A stretch of DNA of 10,204 nucleotides from Myxococcales bacterium (GCA_007120615.1 SKNI01000479.1:1-10204), one strand, 5' to 3'. Numbered from the stretch's first letter, positions 1 through 7,012 are shown. Numbers and translations: made by a program. Notes: generated by a model not told the origin, from the sequence alone.

Positions 1-37
1 AAAGATTTCAATGCAGTGGCGGCGTCGATCGCGACGT

Positions 38-286
38 TCACTTCTGGGCTTCCCACTCCGAGGGGGAAAATACCTCAAGGGTCAGCGCGTGGATCGGTCC
101 CTTCATCTCCTCGGCCAGTGCCGAATAGACCATCCGATGGCGAGCGATGAGGGTTTTGTCGACGAACTCCTCGGAGATGACCCATGCCTTATAGTGGTCA
201 CGGGTGCCGGTGAGATCCTGAACTTCGACCTCCGCTCCGGGGATAGCCTGTTGAATCTTTTCGACGATTTTTTCTGGTTCGATCAT
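38..286 (-). CDS. bolA: BolA-family protein
   Basis: An 82-residue protein, the usual size for the BolA/IbaG family. BolA proteins bind [2Fe-2S] clusters together with monothiol glutaredoxins and act in iron-sulfur handling in the cytosol; some also bind DNA. The sequence shows the family signature: a DHY motif (residues about 30-32), whose His is a candidate cluster ligand, then the hallmark RHRMVY stretch (about 49-54) and a closing HALTLEVFSPSEW segment. The start is the ATG at 286-284, with a short AGGA ribosome-binding match just upstream. It is transcribed away from the fadN operon. A grxD-like glutaredoxin often lies next to bolA, but only 37 bases remain beyond the stop here, so this cannot be tested. 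Family assignment is secure; the subtype (BolA or IbaG) is not. Confidence 0.93.
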   Translation of the reverse strand: MIEPEKIVEKIQQAIPGAEVEVQDLTGTRDHYKAWVISEEFVDKTLIARHRMVYSALAEEMKGPIHALTLEVFSPSEWEAQK

Positions 287-449
287 GGTCCTGACTCCCG
301 TCGGGGAAAATCCGAGTAAGGGTAGATTCTCTGGTTCTTAAACCGTCACCGCTCACAATGCAATCCAACTTTACTCACCGAAGGCTGTGTTTACAGCTTG
401 AGCGCCCAAAAATCGTTCGAGTTCACCGCCGATCGTGGGAGCGGGAGGC

Positions 450-479
450 TTGACCCTGTCCAGCAATCTTCTCTATAAG
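450..479 (+). promoter_or_regulatory. Sigma70-type promoter of the fadN-fadA operon
   Basis: The -35 element TTGACC (450-455) matches consensus at five of six positions. The -10 element TATAAG (474-479) also matches at five of six. They are separated by 18 bp. Transcription would start near 485-487, giving a leader of about 48 bases before the fadN ATG. The gene has a good ribosome-binding site, GAAGGAG at 523-529, four bases before the start codon. This is the clearest promoter in the window. Confidence 0.72.
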
Positions 480-498
480 ATGCACGAGAAACGAGCAT
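480..498. promoter_or_regulatory. Candidate operator overlapping the fadN start site
   Basis: ATGCACG-AGAAA-CGAGCAT is a near-perfect inverted repeat (6 of 7 arm positions pair) that begins at the base after the -10 hexamer and spans the predicted transcription start. A dimeric repressor bound here would block initiation, which suits a beta-oxidation operon controlled by an acyl-CoA-responsive regulator such as a TetR- or GntR-family protein. The regulator is not in the window and the assignment is inference from position and symmetry only. Confidence 0.35.
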
Positions 499-533
499 GT
501 CTATTTTTCATCCACAACCAATGAAGGAGCTTT

Positions 534-2924
534 ATGGCCACGTCAAGTATTCGAAAGGCTGCAGTCATCGGGTCCGGCGTCATGGGAAGCGGCATCGCCG
601 CCCACCTTGCAAACGCTGGAATCGAGGTATATCTGCTCGATATCGTCCCCCCCAATCCCGGCGAGGACGACGACGTCAACGACCCGAAGTTTCGAAACCG
701 ATTTGCGGCGGGTAATAAGGCGAAGATGAAAAAGGAGAACCCATCTCCTATCTACACCAAGCGGGACCTGGACCTGATCACCCCCGGAAATATGGACGAT
801 CACCTGGAGTGGTTTGCCGAGGTCGATTGGATCGTGGAAGTGGTTCCGGAGAATATGAAGATCAAGCAGGCGACTTTTGAGAAAGTGGCCAACCACGTAA
901 ACGACCACGCCATCATCACGTCCAACACCTCGGGTCTCTCCATTGATGGGATGCTGGAGGGGCGCGATGAGAGTTTTCGAAAGCGCTTTATGGTGACGCA
1001 CTTCTTTAATCCGGTGCGTTATATGAATCTGCTCGAGCTGGTGGAAGGGCCGGACACGGCCCCGGAAGTCGTCGAGACGATGGTGAACTTCGGACGCGAC
1101 GTCCTCGGAAAGGGCATCGTCTTCGGCAAAGACACCACCAATTTCATCGCCAATCGAATCGGTGTCCACGGTATGATGACCATCATGCACACCATGGACA
1201 AATACGATATGACCATCGAGGGCGTCGATGTCATCTTCGGCAAGCCCATGGGGCGACCCGGATCGGCGGTCTTTCGAACGGCCGATATGGTCGGCCTCGA
1301 CACCTTCTTGCACGTGGCCAAAAACTGCTACGACACCCTCACCGAAGATGAGGAGCGAGAGGTCTTTGAGGTTCCCGGTTTCATGAAAGAGCTGGTGGAA
1401 GAGGGACGAACCGGCCAGAAAGCCGGAGCCGGCTTCTATAAGAAGACCCGCGAAGGTATTCAGACGCTCGCCTTGGAAGAGGGAAGCCTGGAGTACCGAC
1501 CGCGAAATAAGCCGGAGTTCGACAGCATCTCCGCCGCGAAAGGTTCGGCCGCGGATCGGATCAAGAAAGTGGTCGTCGACGGCGACGATCAGGCCGCTGC
1601 ATTTGCCAAAGAGGTCACTCTTCGCTCGCTCGCCTATACGGCCCGACGAATCCCGGAGATCGCCGACGATGTGCTCAATATCGATCGGGGCATGCGCTGG
1701 GGCTTTAACTGGAGCCTGGGACCGTTTCAGGTCTGGGATGCGCTGGGCGTTAAGTGGACCGCAGAGCAGATGAAAGAGGCCGGAATCGACGTGCCCGGCT
1801 GGGTCGACGAGATGGTCGGTCAGGGTGTGGAGTCGTTTTATAAGTGGGAAGGGGACAAAGAGTTTTATTTCGACGTCCTCAACCTCGAATATAAAGAGGT
1901 TCCCCGCAGCGACAAAGAGGTCTCCGTCGATCTCCTCAAGCGCTCCAGCTCCGACAATAAAGTCTTCGGAAACTCCTCGGCCTCGCTCTATGATATGGGC
2001 GATGGGGTAGCGCTTCTGGAATTCCACACCAAGATGAACGCCGTGGATCCGGACCTCATCGACATGATGCATAAGAGCATCGATGAAGTGGAGCAAAATT
2101 GGGAAGGACTGGTCATCGGAAACGATGCCCGAAACTTCTCGGCCGGAGCCAACCTGATGCTGGTCGTGATGAACGCTCAGGCCGGCAACTGGGACGATAT
2201 CGAGTCGATGGTCAAAGGCTTTCAGGAAGCCAACCAGCGCATGCGCTACAGTTGGAAGCCCACCGTCGCCGCCCCAAAGGGACTTACCCTCGGCGGCGGA
2301 GCGGAGGTGGCTCTTGGCGCCAACGCCATTCAGACCACCGGCGAGCTCTATATGGGCCTTGTGGAAGTGGGCGTAGGCCTGATTCCCGGCGGTGGTGGAA
2401 ACCTCCAGTTGATGCGAAACGTCTTCGGGATGCACGCCGGCGACAAGGAATTTGATCCCTTCCCGTTTTTGAAGAAGATCTTCATGACCATCGGGATGGG
2501 TGAAGTCGCCAAGAGCGCAGAAGAAGCCCGAGAGTACGGCTTCCTCTCCGCCACGGACAACCTCACGATGAACGCCGATCACCTGCTCTTTGAAGCCAAA
2601 GAGCGCGTGCTTGGAATGGCCAAGAGCGGCTTTCGTCCGCCGCGACCGGCCAAGTTCAACCTCCCCGGTCCCGACGGTGTGGCCACCATCGACATGCTTC
2701 TTTATAGCATGGAGGCCAACAACCAGATCTCGGCCCATGATCGACTCATCGGCAAGAAGCTGGCTACCGTGCTGTGTGGCGGTCAAACCAGCCCCACAGT
2801 CGCCGTGGACGAGCAGACCCTGCTCGACCTCGAGCGCGAGGTATTCATGTCTCTCTGTGGCGAAGAAAAGAGCCAGGAGCGCATGAAGTATATGCTGATG
2901 AATAATAAGCCATTGCGCAACTAG
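534..2924 (+). CDS. fadN: FadN-type 3-hydroxyacyl-CoA dehydrogenase / enoyl-CoA hydratase
   Basis: A 796-residue bifunctional beta-oxidation enzyme that would hydrate 2-enoyl-CoA and oxidise 3-hydroxyacyl-CoA with NAD in the cytosol. Domain order is dehydrogenase first, hydratase last, as in Bacillus FadN (about 790 residues) and the reverse of E. coli FadB. The NAD-binding loop G13-S-G15-V-M-G18 opens the protein. TSNTSG (about 129-134) and the catalytic His156 in HFFNPV follow. The dehydrogenase C-terminal domain spans roughly 195-320, with the GRPGSAVFRTADMVGLD signature. The crotonase-fold domain lies at about 485-690: an oxyanion-hole segment NFSAGANL, Glu591 in GGGAE and Glu611 in GLVEVGVG. 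The two glutamates are 20 residues apart, like Glu144 and Glu164 of rat crotonase. Both activities therefore look intact. The start is fixed by GAAGGAG four bases upstream. The thiolase gene follows 127 bp downstream. CGA is the most frequent arginine codon in its first 325 codons. Confidence 0.96.
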   Translation: MATSSIRKAAVIGSGVMGSGIAAHLANAGIEVYLLDIVPPNPGEDDDVNDPKFRNRFAAGNKAKMKKENPSPIYTKRDLDLITPGNMDDHLEWFAEVDWIVEVVPENMKIKQATFEKVANHVNDHAIITSNTSGLSIDGMLEGRDESFRKRFMVTHFFNPVRYMNLLELVEGPDTAPEVVETMVNFGRDVLGKGIVFGKDTTNFIANRIGVHGMMTIMHTMDKYDMTIEGVDVIFGKPMGRPGSAVFRTADMVGLDTFLHVAKNCYDTLTEDEEREVFEVPGFMKELVEEGRTGQKAGAGFYKKTREGIQTLALEEGSLEYRPRNKPEFDSISAAKGSAADRIKKVVVDGDDQAAAFAKEVTLRSLAYTARRIPEIADDVLNIDRGMRWGFNWSLGPFQVWDALGVKWTAEQMKEAGIDVPGWVDEMVGQGVESFYKWEGDKEFYFDVLNLEYKEVPRSDKEVSVDLLKRSSSDNKVFGNSSASLYDMGDGVALLEFHTKMNAVDPDLIDMMHKSIDEVEQNWEGLVIGNDARNFSAGANLMLVVMNAQAGNWDDIESMVKGFQEANQRMRYSWKPTVAAPKGLTLGGGAEVALGANAIQTTGELYMGLVEVGVGLIPGGGGNLQLMRNVFGMHAGDKEFDPFPFLKKIFMTIGMGEVAKSAEEAREYGFLSATDNLTMNADHLLFEAKERVLGMAKSGFRPPRPAKFNLPGPDGVATIDMLLYSMEANNQISAHDRLIGKKLATVLCGGQTSPTVAVDEQTLLDLEREVFMSLCGEEKSQERMKYMLMNNKPLRN

Positions 2925-2931
2925 AGAGGTC

Positions 2932-2956
2932 GGCCGGGCGCGGAATGCGCCCGGCC
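2932..2956 (+). other. Perfect GC hairpin between fadN and fadA
   Basis: GGCCGGGCGC (2932-2941) pairs perfectly with GCGCCCGGCC (2947-2956) around a five-base loop, GGAAT. It begins seven bases after the fadN stop codon. No U-tract follows, so it is not a classical intrinsic terminator. Likely roles are 3'-end stabilisation of the fadN message, partial attenuation, or a processing point that lets fadN and fadA be expressed at different levels. No strong second promoter is visible between here and fadA. Confidence 0.7.
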
Positions 2957-3051
2957 TATCGACGGTTGAAAGCAGTAGAACGATTTGATTTTCTCGGTGC
3001 TTCCAGGGCGAGCCAGAGCTCGACAGAAGCCCCCAAGCGGAGAAGAAATTC

Positions 3052-4224
3052 ATGACCATTCGAGACGTTGTTATTACCTCTTATGTGCGCACGCCTTTTA
3101 CCAGAGCAAAACGAGGCGGACTCAAGGACACCCGGCCGGATACGATGGCGGCAGCGGTGATCAAAGAAGCTGTGGCCCGGTCCAAAGGACTCGACCCGGC
3201 AGATATCGAAGACGTGGCCATCGGCTGCGCCATGCCGGAAGCGGAGCAGGGCATGAACGTCGCCCGCATCGCATCGGTGATGGCGGGGCTGCCCGATACG
3301 GTTCCGGCGCTCACCGTAAACCGATTTTGCTCCTCCGGAGTTCAGACCATCTCCCAGATGGCGGAGCGAATCATGATCGGCGCCATCGACGTGGCCGTGG
3401 CCGGTGGAACGGAATCGATGAGCATGATTCCCATGGGTGGAAATAAAGTTTCTGCCAATCCCCAGACCATGGAGGAGTATCCCGAGATCTACATCCCCAT
3501 GGGCACCACTGCCGAGAACGTGGCTTCTCGCTTTGAGGTCTCTCGCGAAGACCAGGACGAATTCGCCAATCGCAGCCACGACCTGGCCATCGCCGCCTGG
3601 GAGCGAGGCTATTTCAAAGACGAAGTCATGGCGATGAACACCCAGATCGTCGACGCCACCGGGAAGCGAAGTGATTTCACGGTGGATAAAGACGACGGCC
3701 CCCGCCCCGGTACCTCGGTGGAGGCCTTGGCCAAACTTCGGCCGGCCTTCAACCCCAAGGGAAGCGTCACCGCCGGTAACGCCTCTCCTCTGACGGACGG
3801 CGCCGCGGCGACGGTCCTGATGAGCAAAGAGCGAGCCGACGACCTGGGGCTTAAGCCCATGGGTTATTACCGCGCATTTCAGGTCGCCGGAGTGGCACCT
3901 GATATCATGGGAATCGGCCCGGTTCCGGCGATCCGCAAATTGCTCAAAAAAGCGGGACTCACCGTCGATGATATCGATCTCTTCGAGATCAACGAGGCCT
4001 TCGCCAGCCAGGCCGTCTACTGTCAGCGTGAGCTGGGAGTGGATCTGGACAAGCTCAACTTAAACGGCGGCGCACTCGCCCTCGGACATCCTCTGGGCGT
4101 GAGCGGAACCCGTATGGCGGGAACCCTGCTTCGCGCTCTGGAAGAGCGAGACGGACGCTACGGTGTGGTCAGCATGTGCATCGGCGGCGGGATGGGCGCG
4201 GCTGCTCTCTTTGAGCGCGTCTGA
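3052..4224 (+). CDS. fadA: Acetyl-CoA C-acyltransferase (3-ketoacyl-CoA thiolase)
   Basis: A 390-residue thiolase, the normal length for the family. It would carry out the last beta-oxidation step, splitting 3-ketoacyl-CoA with CoA to acetyl-CoA and a shortened acyl-CoA in the cytosol. The nucleophilic Cys93 lies in NRFCSSG, the NEAFA motif is present near residue 325, His346 lies in GHPLGVSGTR, and the second catalytic cysteine, Cys376, sits in the C-terminal CIGGGMGAA motif. All catalytic positions are intact. The ATG is preceded by a GGAGAAG ribosome-binding match. It lies downstream of fadN on the same strand and is followed 33 bp after its stop by a strong terminator, so the two genes form a beta-oxidation operon. 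In Bacillus the comparable operon continues with fadE; here it ends after the thiolase. A biosynthetic acetoacetyl-CoA thiolase is possible from fold alone but unlikely given the partner. Confidence 0.95.
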   Translation: MTIRDVVITSYVRTPFTRAKRGGLKDTRPDTMAAAVIKEAVARSKGLDPADIEDVAIGCAMPEAEQGMNVARIASVMAGLPDTVPALTVNRFCSSGVQTISQMAERIMIGAIDVAVAGGTESMSMIPMGGNKVSANPQTMEEYPEIYIPMGTTAENVASRFEVSREDQDEFANRSHDLAIAAWERGYFKDEVMAMNTQIVDATGKRSDFTVDKDDGPRPGTSVEALAKLRPAFNPKGSVTAGNASPLTDGAAATVLMSKERADDLGLKPMGYYRAFQVAGVAPDIMGIGPVPAIRKLLKKAGLTVDDIDLFEINEAFASQAVYCQRELGVDLDKLNLNGGALALGHPLGVSGTRMAGTLLRALEERDGRYGVVSMCIGGGMGAAALFERV

Positions 4225-4257
4225 TTTCGGTACAATTTGGTAGTTTGTAGGACCTGG

Positions 4258-4302
4258 AACGGCCCCGTGAAGTTTAAACTCACGGGGCCGTTTCGCTTTT
4301 TT
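4258..4302 (+). terminator. Intrinsic terminator of the fadN-fadA operon
   Basis: A perfect 13-bp stem, AACGGCCCCGTGA (4258-4270) with TCACGGGGCCGTT (4280-4292), encloses a nine-base loop, AGTTTAAAC. A TCGCTTTTTT tail follows. It lies 33 bp past the thiolase stop codon. The T-run is on the plus-strand side only, so termination is predicted for the fad operon and not for the opposite direction. Confidence 0.93.
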
Positions 4303-4305
4303 GAA

Positions 4306-4379
4306 GGAGCGCGGACGTCCCCGTCCGCTTTAAAGAAAGAGCGCTTTTTATTCGATGAGGACGAGGACGTCCGTGCTCC
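4306..4379. repeat. REP-like inverted pair of short palindromes
   Basis: Two 23-base units, 4306-4328 and 4357-4379, are inverted copies that agree at 20 of 23 positions around a 28-base AT-richer centre. Each unit contains its own small palindrome: GCGGACG-TCCC-CGTCCGC in the left copy (7-bp stem) and GGACG-AGGA-CGTCC in the right copy (5-bp stem). This layout resembles the REP/BIME elements that RAYT transposases are thought to spread between genes. The position fits too: noncoding DNA directly after a terminator. Open frames crossing it are low-complexity and not supported as genes. Other copies in the genome would be needed to prove a dispersed family. Confidence 0.6.
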
Positions 4380-4430
4380 CAGATCGGTTGATCTGGCGAG
4401 GTGGCCGCCTTTGGTGGTAGAACGGTGGCT

Positions 4431-4838
4431 ATGAAACTTCTACTCCATCGACGGTGGGCCACATTATTTTTACTGATCATCGCGTTCTCGCTGGTGGCCT
4501 GTGGCGCTTCGAGAGCAACAGCGGTATCCCCCGATGGTCAGCGTCACGAGACCGAGGGCCTGGCCAGTTGGTACGGGGAGCGATTTCACGGTCGTGCCAC
4601 GGCCAGCGGGGCGCCCTTCGATATGTACGCGTATACGGCGGCCCATAAGACATTGCCCTTCGGAACGAAAGTTCGGGTTCGTCACATAGAGACAAGAAAG
4701 TCGGTGGTGGTTACGATCACCGACCGGGGGCCGTTTGCCGAGGGCCGAGTTATCGACCTCTCTTACGCGGCGGCAAAAGATCTGGGGATGATCGAGGCCG
4801 GGATTCTTCCGGTGGAGTTGACGATTTTGAATTGGTAG
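4431..4838 (+). CDS. rlpA: RlpA-like double-psi beta-barrel lipoprotein
   Basis: A 135-residue exported protein. The N-terminus is a lipoprotein signal: basic MKLLLHRR, a hydrophobic stretch, then the lipobox L21-V-A-C24, so the mature protein should be anchored by Cys24. The rest is one RlpA-like barrel with GLASWYG (43-49), TAAHKTLPFGTKV (69-81), TDRGPF (97-102) and RVIDLSYAAA (106-115). RlpA proteins of this family cut glycan strands that lack stem peptides, at the division septum in Pseudomonas. Here the SPOR domain that directs septal binding is absent. The position of the catalytic Glu, 11 residues before His72, is Ala61 (TASGAPFD), although His72 and Asp98 are kept. Activity is therefore doubtful. 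I chose the ATG at 4431 because it gives a compact lipoprotein signal; in-frame GTG codons at 4401 and 4425 are less likely. No clear promoter was found. Confidence 0.88.
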   Translation: MKLLLHRRWATLFLLIIAFSLVACGASRATAVSPDGQRHETEGLASWYGERFHGRATASGAPFDMYAYTAAHKTLPFGTKVRVRHIETRKSVVVTITDRGPFAEGRVIDLSYAAAKDLGMIEAGILPVELTILNW

Positions 4839-4839
4839 C

Positions 4840-4875
4840 GCTGCTCGACGGTCAGCAGCAGGGGCAGACTTTTTT
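4840..4875 (+). other. Weak hairpin plus T-run after rlpA
   Basis: GCTGCT (4840-4845) pairs with AGCAGC (4854-4859) around an eight-base loop, and six T residues occur at 4870-4875. The ten-base gap between stem and T-run makes this a poor intrinsic terminator. It sits two bases after the rlpA stop and just before the ribosome-binding site of the next gene, so it may reduce read-through or do nothing. Confidence 0.25.
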
Positions 4876-4889
4876 AAGGGGAAGAATAG

Positions 4890-5468
4890 ATGATTGGAAT
4901 CTGGCTCAAACGGTGGGGGCGATCTCCGGAAGAGATCTCTCAAAAGGTGCAGGCCCTGGGGCTTATTCGCACGGGGCAGTTGATCAGCCGCTTGCTCGGT
5001 AAGAGTCCGCCGCAAGCCCGGGAGGTTGCGCCCTGGCTGCAGAATATCCTGGAGGCCGCCATGGAGGTGATGTGCGCCTACGATGAGGGGATGGCCGACG
5101 TCGCCGAATGTGGGGCGCTGGAGGCGGCCTGCGGGTTTACCACGGGGATGCCCCACTCCACGCAGGAGGAGTTTCAGTCACTTCTGGCCGTACTCGAGGT
5201 CGCCCCCTACGTATTTGGCCCTCGCCGAAAACGGTTTACGGAACTCAGCTCTCGGGATCGTGAGGTCCATCTTCAGGGGTGGGAGCGCTCTATGCTTGCG
5301 CCCCGGCGCGGCGCATTTGGGGCCCTTAAATCGGTGGTGATGATGGGCTATTGGACCCGTCCCGAGGCGTTTTCTTCCATCGGCTATTCGGTGGCCTCCA
5401 ATCCTGGAGTCCCCGAGCCGCAGCAGAGTCAGTGGAAAGCCCGCGAGGAGGGACATAATGTCGACTGA
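4890..5468 (+). CDS. Small subunit of a GMC oxidoreductase (gluconate 2-dehydrogenase subunit 3-like)
   Basis: A 192-residue protein without a signal peptide or membrane segment, predicted cytosolic. Residues about 95-166 resemble the gluconate 2-dehydrogenase subunit 3-type region, which also forms the N-terminal part of fungal and plant long-chain alcohol oxidases. The pattern is a leucine-rich helix, then FTELSSRDREVHLQGW, a SMLAPRRGAFGALK segment and YWTRPEAFSSIGY. The N-terminal 90 residues are less recognisable. It starts at an ATG eight bases after AAGGGGAAG, and its last 11 bases overlap the start of the GMC gene. This tight coupling supports stoichiometric production of a two-subunit enzyme. 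The function as partner is inferred from family resemblance and gene order; the substrate is unknown. Known family members often carry a Tat signal, which is missing here. Confidence 0.72.
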   Translation: MIGIWLKRWGRSPEEISQKVQALGLIRTGQLISRLLGKSPPQAREVAPWLQNILEAAMEVMCAYDEGMADVAECGALEAACGFTTGMPHSTQEEFQSLLAVLEVAPYVFGPRRKRFTELSSRDREVHLQGWERSMLAPRRGAFGALKSVVMMGYWTRPEAFSSIGYSVASNPGVPEPQQSQWKAREEGHNVD

Positions 5469-7008
5469 ACCGCGCAGCTATCCAGAAGGAATGACCGCCG
5501 CATCGAGCCGCGCAGAAGTCCCCATTCGAATGAAGGCCGACGTCGTCGTCGTAGGACTCGGCGCAGGGGGGGGCATGGTCCTCCACGACCTGGCACTGGC
5601 GGGCGTCGATGTTCTGGGCGTGGAGATGGGCGGACACTTTACGCCCGAGGAGATGACCCTGCAGGAAGAGAAGATGCTTCCCAGTCTCTTCTGCGAGGGG
5701 GCTTCCCGGGCGACCGTGGATATGGCGATTAAGGTCATGCAGGGGAAGGGAGTCGGGGGCTCGACGATTCACAATACCAATCTCTGTAAGCGGCTGCCCC
5801 AGGCGATTGTGACGAAATGGGCCAGGGCGGGAGTGGAGGGACTCGGGCCGGAGCTGGAACGGGACTTTGAGGCGGTAGAGAAGTTGTTGAACGTCCACCG
5901 GATCCCCGACGACCGAGTCAACGCCAATAACGAGGTGTTGCTGCGGGGAATCGAGAGCCTGGGCTATGAGGGCGGTCGCCTGGCCTATAATCGAAAGCTA
6001 TGCAAAGCCTCCGGGTTTTGTGAGTTGGGTTGCCCAAACGACGGCAAGGAGAATGCGACTCGTCGCTTGATTTTACCGGCTCTGAAAAACGGGGCTCGTG
6101 TGTTGATTGAGGCCCGAGTCGATCGGGTATTGCATGAGGCCAATGAAGTGGTTGGTGTGGCGGGGCGGGCCGTCGATCCCGAGACCGGCGCTGACGGTGC
6201 GCCCTTTGAGATTCGGGCACCCCGGGTGGTGTTGTCAGCGAGCGCCACGGGATCGGCGGCTGTGGCGATCAAGAGCGGAGTTCCGGACCCTTACGCCCTG
6301 ATTGGAGAGCGGCTTCACCTTCACCCCGGTGCTTTTGTGATGGGCGTCTTCGATGAGCCCATCGAGGGATGGCTGGGGGTGCCGCAATCAGCGGAGTGCA
6401 CGGAATTTTTGGACTATTCGGAGGGCGCAAGCCAGCGAGTCTGGTTGGTAAGCGGGTTTACCCACCCGGGAGCGGCGGCGGGGTTGATGCCCGGCTTCGG
6501 GCCGGCCCACGGGGCGATGATGGGGCTTTTTCCGCACGTGGCGGCGATCATCGCCATGGTCCACGACCATCAGAGCGGGCGGGTTCGCCCGGGAGAGGGA
6601 GAGCGAGTTCATATTCACTATCAACTCGACGCCGATGAGTTGGCCCAGGTGGCCCTCGGACTTCGGGAGGCCGCACGAATCCTCTTCGCCGCCGGGGCTC
6701 GTCAGGTCATCCTTCCCACCTCGCCGCCACGGATCGCCGAAGATATGAGCGAGGTGGCCGAGATCTCGGCCGGTGATCTGGGACCCTTTAATCCGCCCAT
6801 GGTGGCGGTTCATCCGATGTCGACGATGTGGATGGGCAGCGATCCGAAGACCTCGGTGGTCGACAGTTTCGGGGCTCATCATCATCTCAAGGGCCTGGTG
6901 GTGGCCGACGGATCGCTCTTTCCCTCTTCGATTGGCGGTCCGCCGCAAATCCCCATCTACACCATGGGTCGACGGGTGGCGCGGGCGATGGTAGAGCGAG
7001 GGCTATAA
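5458..7008 (+). CDS. GMC-family FAD-dependent oxidoreductase
   Basis: A 516-residue flavoprotein that would oxidise an alcohol to an aldehyde or ketone. The FAD-binding loop VVVGLGAGGGM has Gly33, Gly35 and Gly38. GVGGSTIHN (98-106) forms the flavin-contacting segment. A cysteine cluster, Cys182, Cys188 and Cys192 (CKASGFCELGC), sits in the middle and resembles the long-chain alcohol oxidase branch. The C-terminal GMC domain has the catalytic His452 in HPMSTMWMG, then LVVADGSLFPSSIGGPP and a closing YTMGRRVARAM helix. The usual NP-x-TI motif is replaced by GPPQIPIYTM, so the second catalytic His/Asn position is altered or shifted. The start is supported by AGGAGG six bases upstream, inside the overlapping small-subunit gene. 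Fatty alcohols or sterol-like alcohols are plausible substrates given the nearby beta-oxidation genes, but that is inference. Its stop lies 4 bp from the stop of convergent kamA. Confidence 0.9.
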   Translation: MSTEPRSYPEGMTAASSRAEVPIRMKADVVVVGLGAGGGMVLHDLALAGVDVLGVEMGGHFTPEEMTLQEEKMLPSLFCEGASRATVDMAIKVMQGKGVGGSTIHNTNLCKRLPQAIVTKWARAGVEGLGPELERDFEAVEKLLNVHRIPDDRVNANNEVLLRGIESLGYEGGRLAYNRKLCKASGFCELGCPNDGKENATRRLILPALKNGARVLIEARVDRVLHEANEVVGVAGRAVDPETGADGAPFEIRAPRVVLSASATGSAAVAIKSGVPDPYALIGERLHLHPGAFVMGVFDEPIEGWLGVPQSAECTEFLDYSEGASQRVWLVSGFTHPGAAAGLMPGFGPAHGAMMGLFPHVAAIIAMVHDHQSGRVRPGEGERVHIHYQLDADELAQVALGLREAARILFAAGARQVILPTSPPRIAEDMSEVAEISAGDLGPFNPPMVAVHPMSTMWMGSDPKTSVVDSFGAHHHLKGLVVADGSLFPSSIGGPPQIPIYTMGRRVARAMVERGL

Positions 7009-7012
7009 GCGG

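Larger units (their letters stand above)
287..533. other. Divergent intergenic region between bolA and fadN
   Basis: This 247-base spacer separates two divergently transcribed genes. On the plus strand it holds a strong promoter (450-479) and a palindrome over its start site (480-498), listed separately. A second short palindrome, GCTGT-GTTT-ACAGC, lies at 384-397 near the middle and could be an operator or a small hairpin. On the minus strand I see no convincing -35/-10 pair for bolA; the region just upstream of its start has only partial matches. No coding region is supported here. Confidence 0.6.

Noticed and set aside
1..37. Start of another gene downstream of bolA (for example a glutaredoxin).
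   Set aside because: No ATG on the minus strand is present in these 37 bases and the stretch is too short to judge.
384..397. LexA box between bolA and fadN.
   Set aside because: The palindrome has CTG-N6-CAG spacing, shorter than the CTG-N10-CAG of the E. coli LexA site, and no SOS gene is adjacent.
543..3059. An 838-codon open frame on the minus strand, antisense to fadN.
   Set aside because: It mirrors fadN almost exactly, has low-complexity His/Gly/Asp/Val composition and no recognisable domain. The plus-strand gene has all catalytic motifs, a promoter and a ribosome-binding site. Codon bias explains the open antisense frame.
4237..4480. Small Arg/Asp-rich open frames on both strands across the terminator and the REP-like repeat.
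   Set aside because: They are translations of the terminator hairpin and the palindromic repeat, with no ribosome-binding site and no family resemblance.
4470..5156. A 228-codon minus-strand open frame across the rlpA-like gene and the small-subunit gene.
   Set aside because: It is antisense to two supported genes and shows no domain or signal; treated as a shadow.
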